In this document: piece after piece, positions 40,816-47,524 of the stretch
Numbering within the stretch: position 1 is the first letter of the stretch
How the letters are laid out: each line of letters opens with the position of its first letter
Source: Beijerinckiaceae bacterium
GTDB taxonomy: Bacteria > Pseudomonadota > Alphaproteobacteria > Rhizobiales > Beijerinckiaceae
Direction: 5' to 3'
Length of the DNA stretch: 64,000 nt
Assembly (NCBI GenBank): GCA_027533425.1
Contig: JAPZUD010000006.1
Span: 124,001 to 188,000, forward strand
Made by a program: the position numbers and the translations under genes
Notes under the pieces: generated by a model
Told to the model about the DNA's origin: nothing
The model's input: only the letters and a program-made list of their open reading frames with translations
Database searches by the model: none

Positions 40816-40873
40816 CCCAGCGCACGGCGGGCTCCATCATTTCGCCCCAAAACCATTGCCTGTTCAGCGAAAC

Positions 40874-40888
40874 TTAATCGCCCGTTAG
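40874..40888 (+). promoter_or_regulatory. Candidate CtrA box (TTAA-N7-TTAG)
   Basis: TTAA (40874-40877), TCGCCCG, TTAG (40885-40888): the same seven-of-eight match to the CtrA consensus seen at 29901. It lies 55 bases before the start of an exported-protein gene, where an activator overlapping the -35 would sit. Confidence 0.4.
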
Positions 40889-40943
40889 GCATGCTCGCAG
40901 AATGGGGCGGCTCGATGCCACGGCATCCAATGGAGAGTTCGTG

Positions 40944-41531
40944 ATGGTGATTGCAAAGGCAACGCGCATGGCTGGCCTCGCCGGCCTGCTGACCGCGATG
41001 GCAGGTCTCGCCGCGACGGAGGCCTCGGCGCAGTATTATCCGCGCCCGTTCTTCTATGGCGGCTATTATTCCGGCCCGATCGTCGTGCCGGTTCCGAGGC
41101 GGCCAATCGGCACATCGGTGGGCGATATCTTCGAGGATCTGCGCGATCAGGGCTATCGCAGCCTGACGCTGTCCGGTCGCCGCCCGGATGTCCTGGTCGT
41201 TGACGCGATCGATCGGAACCGCCAGCCGGTCCGGCTGATTGTCGATGCCTATGACGGCGAGGTTCTGGAACGGTTCCAGCGCGATGCCGGCACGCCGTCG
41301 CCCCGGGGGTCGGCCGCGCTTAACCCCGATCCGCGCTTCCCGCGTGACGCGCCCCGCACCCGCCAGGAAATGCCTGCCGGCGAGGCGGCCAATCCACTGC
41401 CGCCACGCCGTCCGGATGCCGTCGCGCAGGGGCCGGGATCCGGCGCGGCCGCTGGCCGACCGGCTCCGGTCGCCCCGGCGCGCGACCCTTCGCTCTGGGC
41501 GCCTCAAACCTCCGGCGCCGGCACGCAGTAA
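40944..41531 (+). CDS. Exported protein with Pro-rich C-terminus, unknown function
   Basis: A 195-residue protein with a signal peptide (MAGLAGLLTAMAGLAATEASA, cleavage near residue 29). A Tyr-rich segment YYPRPFFYGGYYSG follows, then a PepSY-like short domain (LRDQGYRSLTLSGRRPDVL, RLIVDAYDGEVLERF), then ~85 residues rich in Pro, Ala and Arg. GGAGAG is correctly placed before the ATG at 40944. A candidate CtrA box lies upstream. Domain similarity to PepSY is only a resemblance. Confidence 0.7.
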   Translation: MVIAKATRMAGLAGLLTAMAGLAATEASAQYYPRPFFYGGYYSGPIVVPVPRRPIGTSVGDIFEDLRDQGYRSLTLSGRRPDVLVVDAIDRNRQPVRLIVDAYDGEVLERFQRDAGTPSPRGSAALNPDPRFPRDAPRTRQEMPAGEAANPLPPRRPDAVAQGPGSGAAAGRPAPVAPARDPSLWAPQTSGAGTQ

Positions 41532-41608
41532 CGCGGGCCAGGCACGGTGCCGGGGATCGTCGGCACAGGGTGCTGGAGCGCGACCCGGCAACAGGAATGG
41601 CGGGCATG

Positions 41609-41634
41609 AAAAAGGGGCGTCCTGGACGCCCCTT
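41609..41634 (-). terminator. Terminator of hsp20, also between convergent genes
   Basis: A 9-bp stem AAGGGGCGT/ACGCCCCTT with a 5-base loop. On the minus strand it runs into TTTTT (plus-strand A's 41609-41613), so it is a proper terminator for hsp20; on the plus strand the T-tract is weak. Confidence 0.75.
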
Positions 41635-41657
41635 CGTCTTGTCGGCTCAAGCCGGCT

Positions 41658-42116
41658 TCAGGCCGCGAGATGCTCGACAGCCTGTCCGGCCGGCGCGCTG
41701 ATCGGAATCACGCGGGGCTTCCGGGCTTCCGGCACTTCGCGCACCAGATCCACATGGAGCAGGCCGTTTTCCAGCCGGGCCGAAGTCACGCTCACGTAAT
41801 CGGCAAGTTGGAACCGGCGCTCGAACTGACGCGAGGCGATCCCCTGGAAGAGGTAAGCGCCGTCACGCGGGGTGCCGCTGGCCTTGTCGCCCCTGATGAT
41901 GAGCGAATTCGGTTCTGCTTCGATCGTGAGATCGGCCTCCGTGAACCCGGCGACGGCGAGCGAGATGCGATAGGCATTCTCGCCGGTCTTCTCGATGTTA
42001 TAGGGCGGATAGCTGGGGGCAGACTGCTCGAAACCGGCAACCTGATCCATCAGCGAGAAAAGCCGGTCGAAGCCGACGGTCGAGCGATAAAGGGGAGCAA
42101 GATCATAGGAACGCAT
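41658..42116 (-). CDS. hsp20: Hsp20/IbpA-family small heat-shock protein
   Basis: A 152-residue holdase chaperone. The alpha-crystallin core runs from about residue 35 (YPPYNIEKTGENAYRISLAV) to 135 (ARLENGLLHVDLVREVP), with the LENGLL motif. The start MRSYDLAPLYRSTVGFDRLF is the standard alphaproteobacterial IbpA opening, with AAGGAGGATATGCC directly before the ATG. The SD is buried in a hairpin of a ROSE-type leader and a CTTGAA heat-shock promoter lies above it, so both transcription and translation should be heat-induced. Confidence 0.94.
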   Translation of the reverse strand: MRSYDLAPLYRSTVGFDRLFSLMDQVAGFEQSAPSYPPYNIEKTGENAYRISLAVAGFTEADLTIEAEPNSLIIRGDKASGTPRDGAYLFQGIASRQFERRFQLADYVSVTSARLENGLLHVDLVREVPEARKPRVIPISAPAGQAVEHLAA

Positions 42117-42200
42117 GGCATATCCTCCTTGAAGCGACATGCAGGTGACGTCCGCCCAAAGGGCCGGACAGGGAATGTGCCGCCAGCTCTGGCCGGCACA
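42117..42200 (-). promoter_or_regulatory. ROSE-type RNA thermometer in the hsp20 leader
   Basis: Three consecutive hairpins on the minus strand. H1: TGTGCC and GCCAG against CTGGC and GGCACA (42177-42200), with one bulged G. H2: GTCC-G-GCCC against GGGCGGAC (42150-42169), with one bulged G and a TTT loop. H3: GCATGTC (42142-42136) against GATATGC (42124-42118), enclosing TCGCTTCAAGGAG, so the SD is sequestered. TCGCT matches the U(U/C)GCU anti-SD motif of ROSE elements, which pairs with AGGA leaving a bulged G. Confidence 0.8.
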
Positions 42201-42206
42201 TCAGGG

Positions 42207-42235
42207 AGGTGGGAAGCGGATTTCCGGATTTCAAG
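42207..42235 (-). promoter_or_regulatory. Candidate heat-shock (RpoH) promoter of hsp20
   Basis: CTTGAA (42235-42230) with CCCACCT (42213-42207) 16 bases downstream, just above the first leader hairpin. CTTGAA is the sigma-32 -35 element; the -10 is only a partial match. Confidence 0.55.
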
Positions 42236-42381
42236 AGCCGTGATCGCACCTGTCGCAGCGCCGGGGAACGATGCCCGCCCCATGAATGACAGATGAACCC
42301 CGGGCTTGCATCCGGTTCAGCCCGAACCTGCCAGAACCATCATTATCGGGCGCAGTCACGGCCCGGATCGAGGTTTGCTTC

Positions 42382-42789
42382 ATGCCACGCGCACAGGGCG
42401 CCGGCTACCCGGTTTCGGGCAGCGCGGAGAGAACGGGTTTTTCGGATCGGCTCTGGCCGCGGCACGTCCTTGTGGGCGTGCTCGTGGCAACGATTCTGGG
42501 CGGCTTCGGCCTGATGGCCCTGTCGAGGAGCCCTGCCATGACCGATGCGCCGGCCAGCTCGCGCCTCGTCGAAAACCGCACCATGGCCGAGCTCGGCACA
42601 CTTCCGGGCTTCCAGCGGCGCGGCAACAGTGTGGTCGGCGAAGTCTGCACGCGCGATGGCCAGGCCCTGCGCCTTGTGCTCGACGCCCGCAACCAGACGC
42701 TGATCGGTTTCCGGTTGCTGGAAACAAACGAAGTCCGCCCCGGCTGCCCCGCCTCCCCCTTGCCGAGCGCCCGGACTCCTGCGAACTAG
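42382..42789 (+). CDS. Small single-pass membrane protein, unknown function
   Basis: A 135-residue protein. The N-terminal 25 residues are hydrophilic, then one transmembrane helix (HVLVGVLVATILGGFGLMAL, about 27-46) and a periplasmic C-terminal part with two cysteines (VVGEVCTRDGQ, VRPGCPAS) that could form a disulfide. The segment GQALRLVLDARNQTLIGFRL looks like a small beta domain. GAGG lies eight bases before the ATG. Divergent from hsp20. No family recognised. Confidence 0.62.
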   Translation: MPRAQGAGYPVSGSAERTGFSDRLWPRHVLVGVLVATILGGFGLMALSRSPAMTDAPASSRLVENRTMAELGTLPGFQRRGNSVVGEVCTRDGQALRLVLDARNQTLIGFRLLETNEVRPGCPASPLPSARTPAN

Positions 42790-42868
42790 ACGCGACGGAC
42801 CGGAATCGGCGCGCCAGGGCGGCTTTCCGGATTGCCGCCAGCGGAAGGGGCGAGACGCTTGACGGTCC

Positions 42869-43885
42869 ATGCTTGAATTTCTAGTCCAGCCGCCAGATGG
42901 CGTGCCCTTCTCGGACCGGATCGAGATTGCCTGCCTGAGAACCGCAGATGGAATTGGCATCCGGGCCGCCTTTGCGCTGCCGGAAGGCCAGCCGGCCGGC
43001 ACCGTCGTGCTGCTGCAGGGCCGCGCCGAGTACATCGAAAAATACGGCGAGGTCTTTTCCGAGCTGATGACCCGCGACTTCGCGGTCGCCGCGCTCGACT
43101 GGCGGGGCCAGGGCGGCTCCGACCGGCAGGTCGGCAACCCGCGCAAGGGCCATGTCGAGGATTTCAACGACTACCTGCTCGATCTTGACGCCCTCCTCGC
43201 AGAGAGCCGCCGCAGAGGCCTGCCGGAGCCTTACCACCTCCTGGCCCATTCGACGGGTGGGGCCATCGCCCTCCTTGCCCTCGCCCGCCAGCCTGCCCCG
43301 TTCACGCGGGCGATCCTTTCCTCGCCGCTCGTCGCTATTGCCGGACTGCGCTGGCCCGATGCCAGCCGGGTGCTCGCCCGCATCCTCGCAAGCCTCGGCC
43401 TCTCGACGGCCTTCATTCCCGGCGGCCGGCGGATCACGATCGCGGATGGCCCCTTCGAGGGCAACCCGCTGACCAGCGATCCGGAACGCTTCGCCCGGAT
43501 GGCGCTCTGGCAGAAGCAGGAACCCCGCCTTGCCATCGGCGACCCGACGATCGGCTGGGTGGACGCGGCCTTCGAGGCCATGGCCCGCTTCGAGGATGAC
43601 CGGTTCGGCCTCGAGAATCGCACGCCCTGCCTGTTCGTGCTGGCTGGCGCCGATCGCGTCGTCGATTCCCGGGCCGCCGCCACGCTCGCAAAGCGGATGC
43701 GCGGCACCAGTGCGATCACGCTTCTGGGCGCGCAGCATGAAATCCTGATGGAGCGCGGCCGGATCCGGCAGCAATTCTGGGCTGCCTTTGATGCCTTCTG
43801 CCGGGAACCTGTGCTGGAGGGTGCGGCCCTGCCGGAGCGGGGCGGCGAACCGGCTTCAGCCGCCTCGCCGGGAGAGCAGGCCTAA
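42869..43885 (+). CDS. pldB: Lysophospholipase-like alpha/beta hydrolase (PldB type)
   Basis: A 338-residue alpha/beta hydrolase. GRAEYIEKYGEV and DWRGQGGSDRQ are the signature blocks of the monoacylglycerol lipase/PldB group, the nucleophile is Ser128 in AHSTGG, the acid is in LAGADRVVDS, and the His in GAQHEILME. The triad is complete. No signal peptide, so likely cytoplasmic or membrane-peripheral. It overlaps the convergent hisN 3' end by 30 bases. Confidence 0.85.
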   Translation: MLEFLVQPPDGVPFSDRIEIACLRTADGIGIRAAFALPEGQPAGTVVLLQGRAEYIEKYGEVFSELMTRDFAVAALDWRGQGGSDRQVGNPRKGHVEDFNDYLLDLDALLAESRRRGLPEPYHLLAHSTGGAIALLALARQPAPFTRAILSSPLVAIAGLRWPDASRVLARILASLGLSTAFIPGGRRITIADGPFEGNPLTSDPERFARMALWQKQEPRLAIGDPTIGWVDAAFEAMARFEDDRFGLENRTPCLFVLAGADRVVDSRAAATLAKRMRGTSAITLLGAQHEILMERGRIRQQFWAAFDAFCREPVLEGAALPERGGEPASAASPGEQA

Positions 43886-44644
43886 CGCCTGCGCATGGAG
43901 TTCTGCATTGGCAGCGGCCACGACGGCACCGCCCTTCGTGGCAGCCTCTCCGTCCCATGTCGTGATGACGCCGCCCGCCCCCTCGATAACGGGGATAAGC
44001 CCGACAATATCATGCGCCTTGAGCCCGGATTCGATGACCAGCTCGACCTGGCCCGAAGCCAGCATCGCATAGGCATAGCAATCGACCCCGTAGCGCGAGA
44101 GCTTCACCTGCTTCTCGACGCGGAGGAACGCCTCAGCCTCGTCACCGCGGAAGAGCCGGGGATCGGTTGTCATGAGGTTGGAATCGGCGAGCCGGGTCTT
44201 GCTGGATGTCATCAGCGTGCGTTGCCCGCGCGGCCCCTTGAGCTTCGCCTGCCGGCCATCGCCGAAGAACAGCTCGCCGGTATAGGGCTGGTTCATGACG
44301 CCCATCACCGGATTGCCGTCACGCATGAGGCCGATCAGCGTTCCCCAGACCGGCAACCCGCACAGGAAGGCACGCGTCCCGTCGATCGGATCGACAACCC
44401 ATTGATATTCGGCTTCCGGGTTGACGTCGTCGAATTCCTCGCCCCGGATGCCATGCGTCGGAAAGGTCGCCTGGATCAGCCGGCGGATCACGGTTTCTGC
44501 GGCGCGATCTGCCTCCGTCACTGGGTCGAACCCGTCACTGCCCTTGTCAAGAACGCTGAGTTCGGTGCGGAAGAACGGCAGGATGGCCTCGCCGGATTGC
44601 TGGGCAAGCCGTTCGAGAAAGGCCGAGAGTTCGACTGGACGCAT
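43856..44644 (-). CDS. hisN: Histidinol-phosphatase, inositol-monophosphatase family
   Basis: A 262-residue Mg-dependent phosphatase. The metal site is visible: GEEF, then WVVDPIDGTRAFLCGLPVWG, and the second site SGLKAHDIVGLIPVI. The CGLPVWGTLIGL segment and the YAYAMLASGQVELVIE region match the HisN branch that dephosphorylates histidinol phosphate in bacteria lacking HisB phosphatase, rather than SuhB. No other his gene is in the window, so the call rests on sequence. Confidence 0.85.
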   Translation of the reverse strand: MRPVELSAFLERLAQQSGEAILPFFRTELSVLDKGSDGFDPVTEADRAAETVIRRLIQATFPTHGIRGEEFDDVNPEAEYQWVVDPIDGTRAFLCGLPVWGTLIGLMRDGNPVMGVMNQPYTGELFFGDGRQAKLKGPRGQRTLMTSSKTRLADSNLMTTDPRLFRGDEAEAFLRVEKQVKLSRYGVDCYAYAMLASGQVELVIESGLKAHDIVGLIPVIEGAGGVITTWDGEAATKGGAVVAAANAELHAQALGLLSRRGG

Positions 44645-44775
44645 GGATCCTCGCGGGAGGGATATCGGTGATTCTCCTTAGCGGAGACCGGCTGCCGTGG
44701 CCAGAAGCCCGCGCATTCCGGCGCCTGGCGAAAGGCGGAAACCGCCCCCGGAACAACGCTTTCTTAGCGATGAAT

Positions 44776-44805
44776 AAAAAAAGGGCCCGTCGATCACGAC
44801 AGGCC
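44776..44805 (-). terminator. Minus-strand Rho-independent terminator
   Basis: On the minus strand GGCCTGTCG/CGACGGGCC (9 bp, one T-G) with loop TGAT is followed by C and seven T's (plus-strand A's 44776-44782). The only minus-strand gene above it is the N-formylglutamate amidohydrolase family gene ending at 45020, so its trailer would run about 215 bases, antisense to the sRNA. Confidence 0.75.
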
Positions 44806-44833
44806 TTGTCTTTTGTGCGCCGCAATATATATT
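44806..44833 (+). promoter_or_regulatory. Promoter of the sRNA
   Basis: TTGTCT (44806-44811), 16-base spacer, TATATT (44828-44833). A start near 44839 would begin the RNA at the base of its first hairpin. Confidence 0.6.
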
Positions 44834-44838
44834 CGACT

Positions 44839-44923
44839 TGTCACGACGGTTCGCCCTCGTGACATGCCCTCCTTGGGCGTTTCCTCCCTAGACTTTCAGG
44901 CCGCTTCGTGCGGCCTTTTTTTT
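44839..44923 (+). ncRNA. mmgR: Small RNA, probable alpha-r8 (MmgR-like) family
   Basis: An ~85-nt independent transcription unit. Hairpin 1: TGTCACGA/TCGTGACA (44839-44846, 44857-44864), a perfect 8-bp stem. Hairpin 2: GCCC/GGGC (44866-44869, 44875-44878). Then unpaired TTTCCTCCCT (44880-44889), then the terminator AGGCCGC-TTCGT-GCGGCCT with eight T's (44898-44923). The ten-base pyrimidine motif, overall size and order match what I recall of the alphaproteobacterial alpha-r8 family, whose Sinorhizobium member MmgR limits polyhydroxybutyrate accumulation. The exposed CCUCCC is suited to base-pairing with SD sequences. Family assignment is from memory. Confidence 0.75.
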
Positions 44924-45019
44924 GTCCGGAATCAGGAATTCCGGCATTTCTGCAGGGCTGCCCTTGGCTCGGATGCCCTGTTCGGATCGTTTCGCCACCG
45001 GATCAGGCAGCGCGCGCCC

Positions 45020-45931
45020 TTATTCAGCAGCCTTCTGAGAAAAATGCAAGGCCGATTTGCGTGAATCGAATGCCTGCTCTGCGACAAGTTGCGTCACGAT
45101 TTCGCAGAGCGCCTCGGAGAGGCCCGCGAACCCGTCATGTGGCTCCAGTCGCGCTTCGTCCATGTACAGCGCACGGTTCACCTCGATCTGGATGGCGTGC
45201 CAGCCAAGGCCGGGGCGCCCGTAATGCTCGGTGATGTAACCGCCGGCATAGGGCTGGTTCCGCTCAACCCGGAAGCCGGCGCAGCGCGCCAGATGTTCGA
45301 GCTGCTCGACCAGCACCGCCGCAGCGCTGCTGCCGAACCTGTCGCCGATGACGAGGTCCGGCATGTTCCGGTGCGGGCGCGGCAAGGTCTGCGAGGGCAT
45401 GGAATGCAGGTCGAGCAACAACACCATGCCATGGTCGCGATGGCGCCGGGCGAGTTCCCGGTGAAGCCGGAGATGATAAGGCACGTAATGGGCCTCGATG
45501 CGGGCCAGCGCCTCCTCGAGCGGCAACTTCCCGGCATAGATCTCGACCTGGTCGCCGATCACTCTGGGAATCGTGCCCAATCCGCCGGCAACCCGCAAGG
45601 ATCGCGTATTCGCATCCACCGGCAGGTTTCCGGCAATCAGCCGCGGGTCCAGTTCGAGAGGCTCGCGGTTCAGGTCAAGATAGGAGCGTGGCAGACGCGC
45701 CGACATCAGCGGCAGGCCTGCCGCGACGAGCGGCCGGAACAGACTGTCGACATAAAGGTCGGAGGCGCGGCGGAGGGCTGACCTCGCCAGTTGGCTCCGG
45801 GCCAGGAAATGCGGCGGGAAGAGATCCCCGGAATGGGGAGAATTCAGGAAGAGCGGTGTGGTCCGGTTTTCCTCGCCCTCGAGAATGAAGGGCGGGAGAT
45901 CGGCCGGATCGAGCGGAACCTGACCCGCCAT
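45020..45931 (-). CDS. N-formylglutamate amidohydrolase family protein
   Basis: A 303-residue protein of the N-formylglutamate amidohydrolase family. Visible family blocks: NSPHSGDLFPPHF near the N-terminus, DLNREPLELDP, LLLDLHSMPSQTLPR and GGYITEHYGRPGLGWHAIQIEVNRALYMDE, which contain the conserved His/Asp/Glu metal-site residues. It is divergent from cpdR, with 154 bases between. A paralogue lies at 50897. No hut genes are nearby, so a role in histidine breakdown is not supported by context. Confidence 0.88.
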   Translation of the reverse strand: MAGQVPLDPADLPPFILEGEENRTTPLFLNSPHSGDLFPPHFLARSQLARSALRRASDLYVDSLFRPLVAAGLPLMSARLPRSYLDLNREPLELDPRLIAGNLPVDANTRSLRVAGGLGTIPRVIGDQVEIYAGKLPLEEALARIEAHYVPYHLRLHRELARRHRDHGMVLLLDLHSMPSQTLPRPHRNMPDLVIGDRFGSSAAAVLVEQLEHLARCAGFRVERNQPYAGGYITEHYGRPGLGWHAIQIEVNRALYMDEARLEPHDGFAGLSEALCEIVTQLVAEQAFDSRKSALHFSQKAAE

Positions 45932-46085
45932 GAATGCCCTCTCTGCTGAACGTTCCGCGCAACATGGCGCGCCCGTTCCGGGCGGTCCAGCCCCCTTGCC
46001 CCTTTGCCGGAAAAATACACCCGATATTTACCATGACGGCCTAACCCTCGTTGCCAGTTTGCGCGGCAAGCCCGAAGAGACCGAC

Positions 46086-46445
46086 ATGAGCAAGATTCTC
46101 CTCGCCGAAGACGATAACGACATGCGCCGCTTTCTCGTGCGGGCGCTCCAGAATGCGGGCTACGATGTCGCGTCCTTCGATAATGGCCGCTCGGCCTATC
46201 ACCGGCTGCGCGAGGAGCCGTTCGAGCTTCTGCTGACCGACATCGTGATGCCGGAAATGGACGGGATCGAACTCGCGCGCCGCGCGACCGAGCTCGACCC
46301 TGACATCAAGGTGATGTTCATCACCGGCTTTGCAGCGGTCGCGCTCAACCCGGAATCGAACGCGCCGAAGGATGCACGCGTCCTCTCGAAGCCCTTTCAC
46401 CTCAAGGACCTCGTCAACGAGGTGAAGCGGATGCTCGCCGCCTGA
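46086..46445 (+). CDS. cpdR: CpdR-type single-domain response regulator
   Basis: A 119-residue receiver with no output domain. The phosphoryl-accepting aspartate is Asp52 in LLTDIVMPEMDGIELARRA, with acidic pair EDD at 8-10 and a conserved Lys in LSKPFHLKDLV. The sequence, including ITGFAAVALNP, is nearly diagnostic of CpdR, which when unphosphorylated directs ClpXP to degrade CtrA, PdeA and other substrates in the alphaproteobacterial cell cycle. GAAGAGA precedes the ATG. Confidence 0.95.
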   Translation: MSKILLAEDDNDMRRFLVRALQNAGYDVASFDNGRSAYHRLREEPFELLLTDIVMPEMDGIELARRATELDPDIKVMFITGFAAVALNPESNAPKDARVLSKPFHLKDLVNEVKRMLAA

Positions 46446-46479
46446 GTCGATTTTCTCGTCGGGCGGCTGCCAAAAAGCC

Positions 46480-46508
46480 TTGCCCTTTCCCCGCGCTCTG
46501 ACTATACG
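46480..46508 (+). promoter_or_regulatory. Promoter of the tRNA-Val gene
   Basis: TTGCCC (46480-46485), 17-base spacer, TATACG (46503-46508), about 43 bases before the tRNA. Well-formed sigma-70-type promoter. Confidence 0.6.
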
Positions 46509-46550
46509 GGCGCTTCCCAATTTCGACGCGGCGTCTTCGGCTTCGCGTTC

Positions 46551-46625
<75 letters not shown>

Positions 46626-46658
46626 TTTTTAACCGGGTCACCGGATGGAGTTGAGACG

Positions 46659-46784
46659 ATGAAGGTCAGGAATTCGCTCAAGGCGCTGATGAAGCGGCAC
46701 CGCGACAACCAGATGGTTCGCCGCCGCGGTCGCGTGTACATCATCAACAAGACGCAGAAGCGCTACAAGGCCCGCCAGGGCTGA
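46659..46784 (+). CDS. rpmJ: 50S ribosomal protein L36
   Basis: A 41-codon gene. The product begins [20 protein letters not shown] and continues [19 protein letters not shown], the alphaproteobacterial L36 of the form that lacks the four zinc cysteines. GGAG lies eight bases before the ATG, and a terminator follows 27 bases after the stop. It lies 33 bases after the tRNA-Val gene and may share its transcript. Confidence 0.95.
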   Translation: MKVRNSLKALMKRHRDNQMVRRRGRVYIINKTQKRYKARQG

Positions 46785-46811
46785 GCCCTTCCCGCATCGT
46801 CCGGCATGCTG

Positions 46812-46833
46812 AAGCGCCCTTGCGGGCGCTTTT
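46812..46833 (+). terminator. Terminator after rpmJ
   Basis: An 8-bp stem AAGCGCCC/GGGCGCTT with loop TTGC, followed by TT and C, then a GTTTT run a few bases on; 27 bases after the rpmJ stop. Confidence 0.8.
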
Positions 46834-46903
46834 CGCGTTTTCGTGATGGCTGCCTCGCCTGCGCGAGGCTTGACGCCTTCCCCGACCGGGCTAACTTCGG
46901 ATC

Positions 46904-47518
46904 ATGCGTTCATCCATGATCCTCGCCGCTTTCCTGGCCAGCCTGCTCAATCCGGCCCTTGTGGCTGCGCAGAACAACCCGGCGCCAGCGCCGCCAGCCG
47001 CACCCGAAGCCCCCACGCCTGATTCGACGACGCGTGCTGCCCAAAGGCTCGACAAACTCTTCGAGAAGCTCAAGGAATCAGAAAGCCCGACAGCGGCACG
47101 GATCGTTGCGGCTGATATCGAGCGGGCCCTCGAACAATCCGGCAGCCCGACAACCGACCTGCTCTTCACCCGGGCCAAGGACGCGATGACCGCGCGCGAT
47201 TTCGATCTCGCCCTCGACCTGCTTGATTACATCGTGACGCTCAAGCCGCAATGGGCCGAGCCGTTCCACCGGCGGGCCATGATCCATTTCCTGCGCAATG
47301 ATCGCGATGCCGCCTATCGGGATATCCGCGAGGTCCTGTCCCGTGAGCCACGCCACTATATCGCCCTGTCCGGGCTGGGCGGCATCCTGCGGGCCAGCGG
47401 CAACGCCAAGGGCGCATACAAGGCTTTCAGTCGCGCGCTCGAGATTCATCCCTTCCTTGCCGACCTGAAGCAACAGCTGGAGCGGATGAAGGTCGAGGTC
47501 GAAGGCCAGCCGATCTGA
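46904..47518 (+). CDS. Exported TPR-repeat protein
   Basis: A 204-residue protein with a signal peptide (MILAAFLASLLNPALVAA, cleavage near residue 22), a Pro/Ala-rich linker (PAPAPPAAPEAPTPD) and a helical C-terminal part with about three TPR-like repeats (FDLALDLLDYIVTLKPQWAE, DAAYRDIREVLSREPRHYIA, KGAYKAFSRALEIHPFLADL), which show the W/G/Y/A/P TPR pattern. It probably acts as a periplasmic scaffold. It ends 6 bases before the convergent pyk stop. Confidence 0.82.
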   Translation: MRSSMILAAFLASLLNPALVAAQNNPAPAPPAAPEAPTPDSTTRAAQRLDKLFEKLKESESPTAARIVAADIERALEQSGSPTTDLLFTRAKDAMTARDFDLALDLLDYIVTLKPQWAEPFHRRAMIHFLRNDRDAAYRDIREVLSREPRHYIALSGLGGILRASGNAKGAYKAFSRALEIHPFLADLKQQLERMKVEVEGQPI

Positions 47519-47524
47519 AGCCGG

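Noticed and set aside
42116-42140. A longer Hsp20 start at 42140 (MSLQGGYA).
   Set aside because: Those eight codons contain the SD and the last ROSE hairpin; the ATG at 42116 has perfect SD spacing and the standard IbpA N-terminus.
44926-44944. A 7-bp hairpin CCGGAAT/ATTCCGG just after the sRNA terminator.
   Set aside because: No T-tract and the previous terminator is already strong; at most a weak back-up.
46031-46060. A possible CtrA half-site (CTAACCC) in the cpdR upstream region.
   Set aside because: No second TTAA half at the required seven-base spacing.
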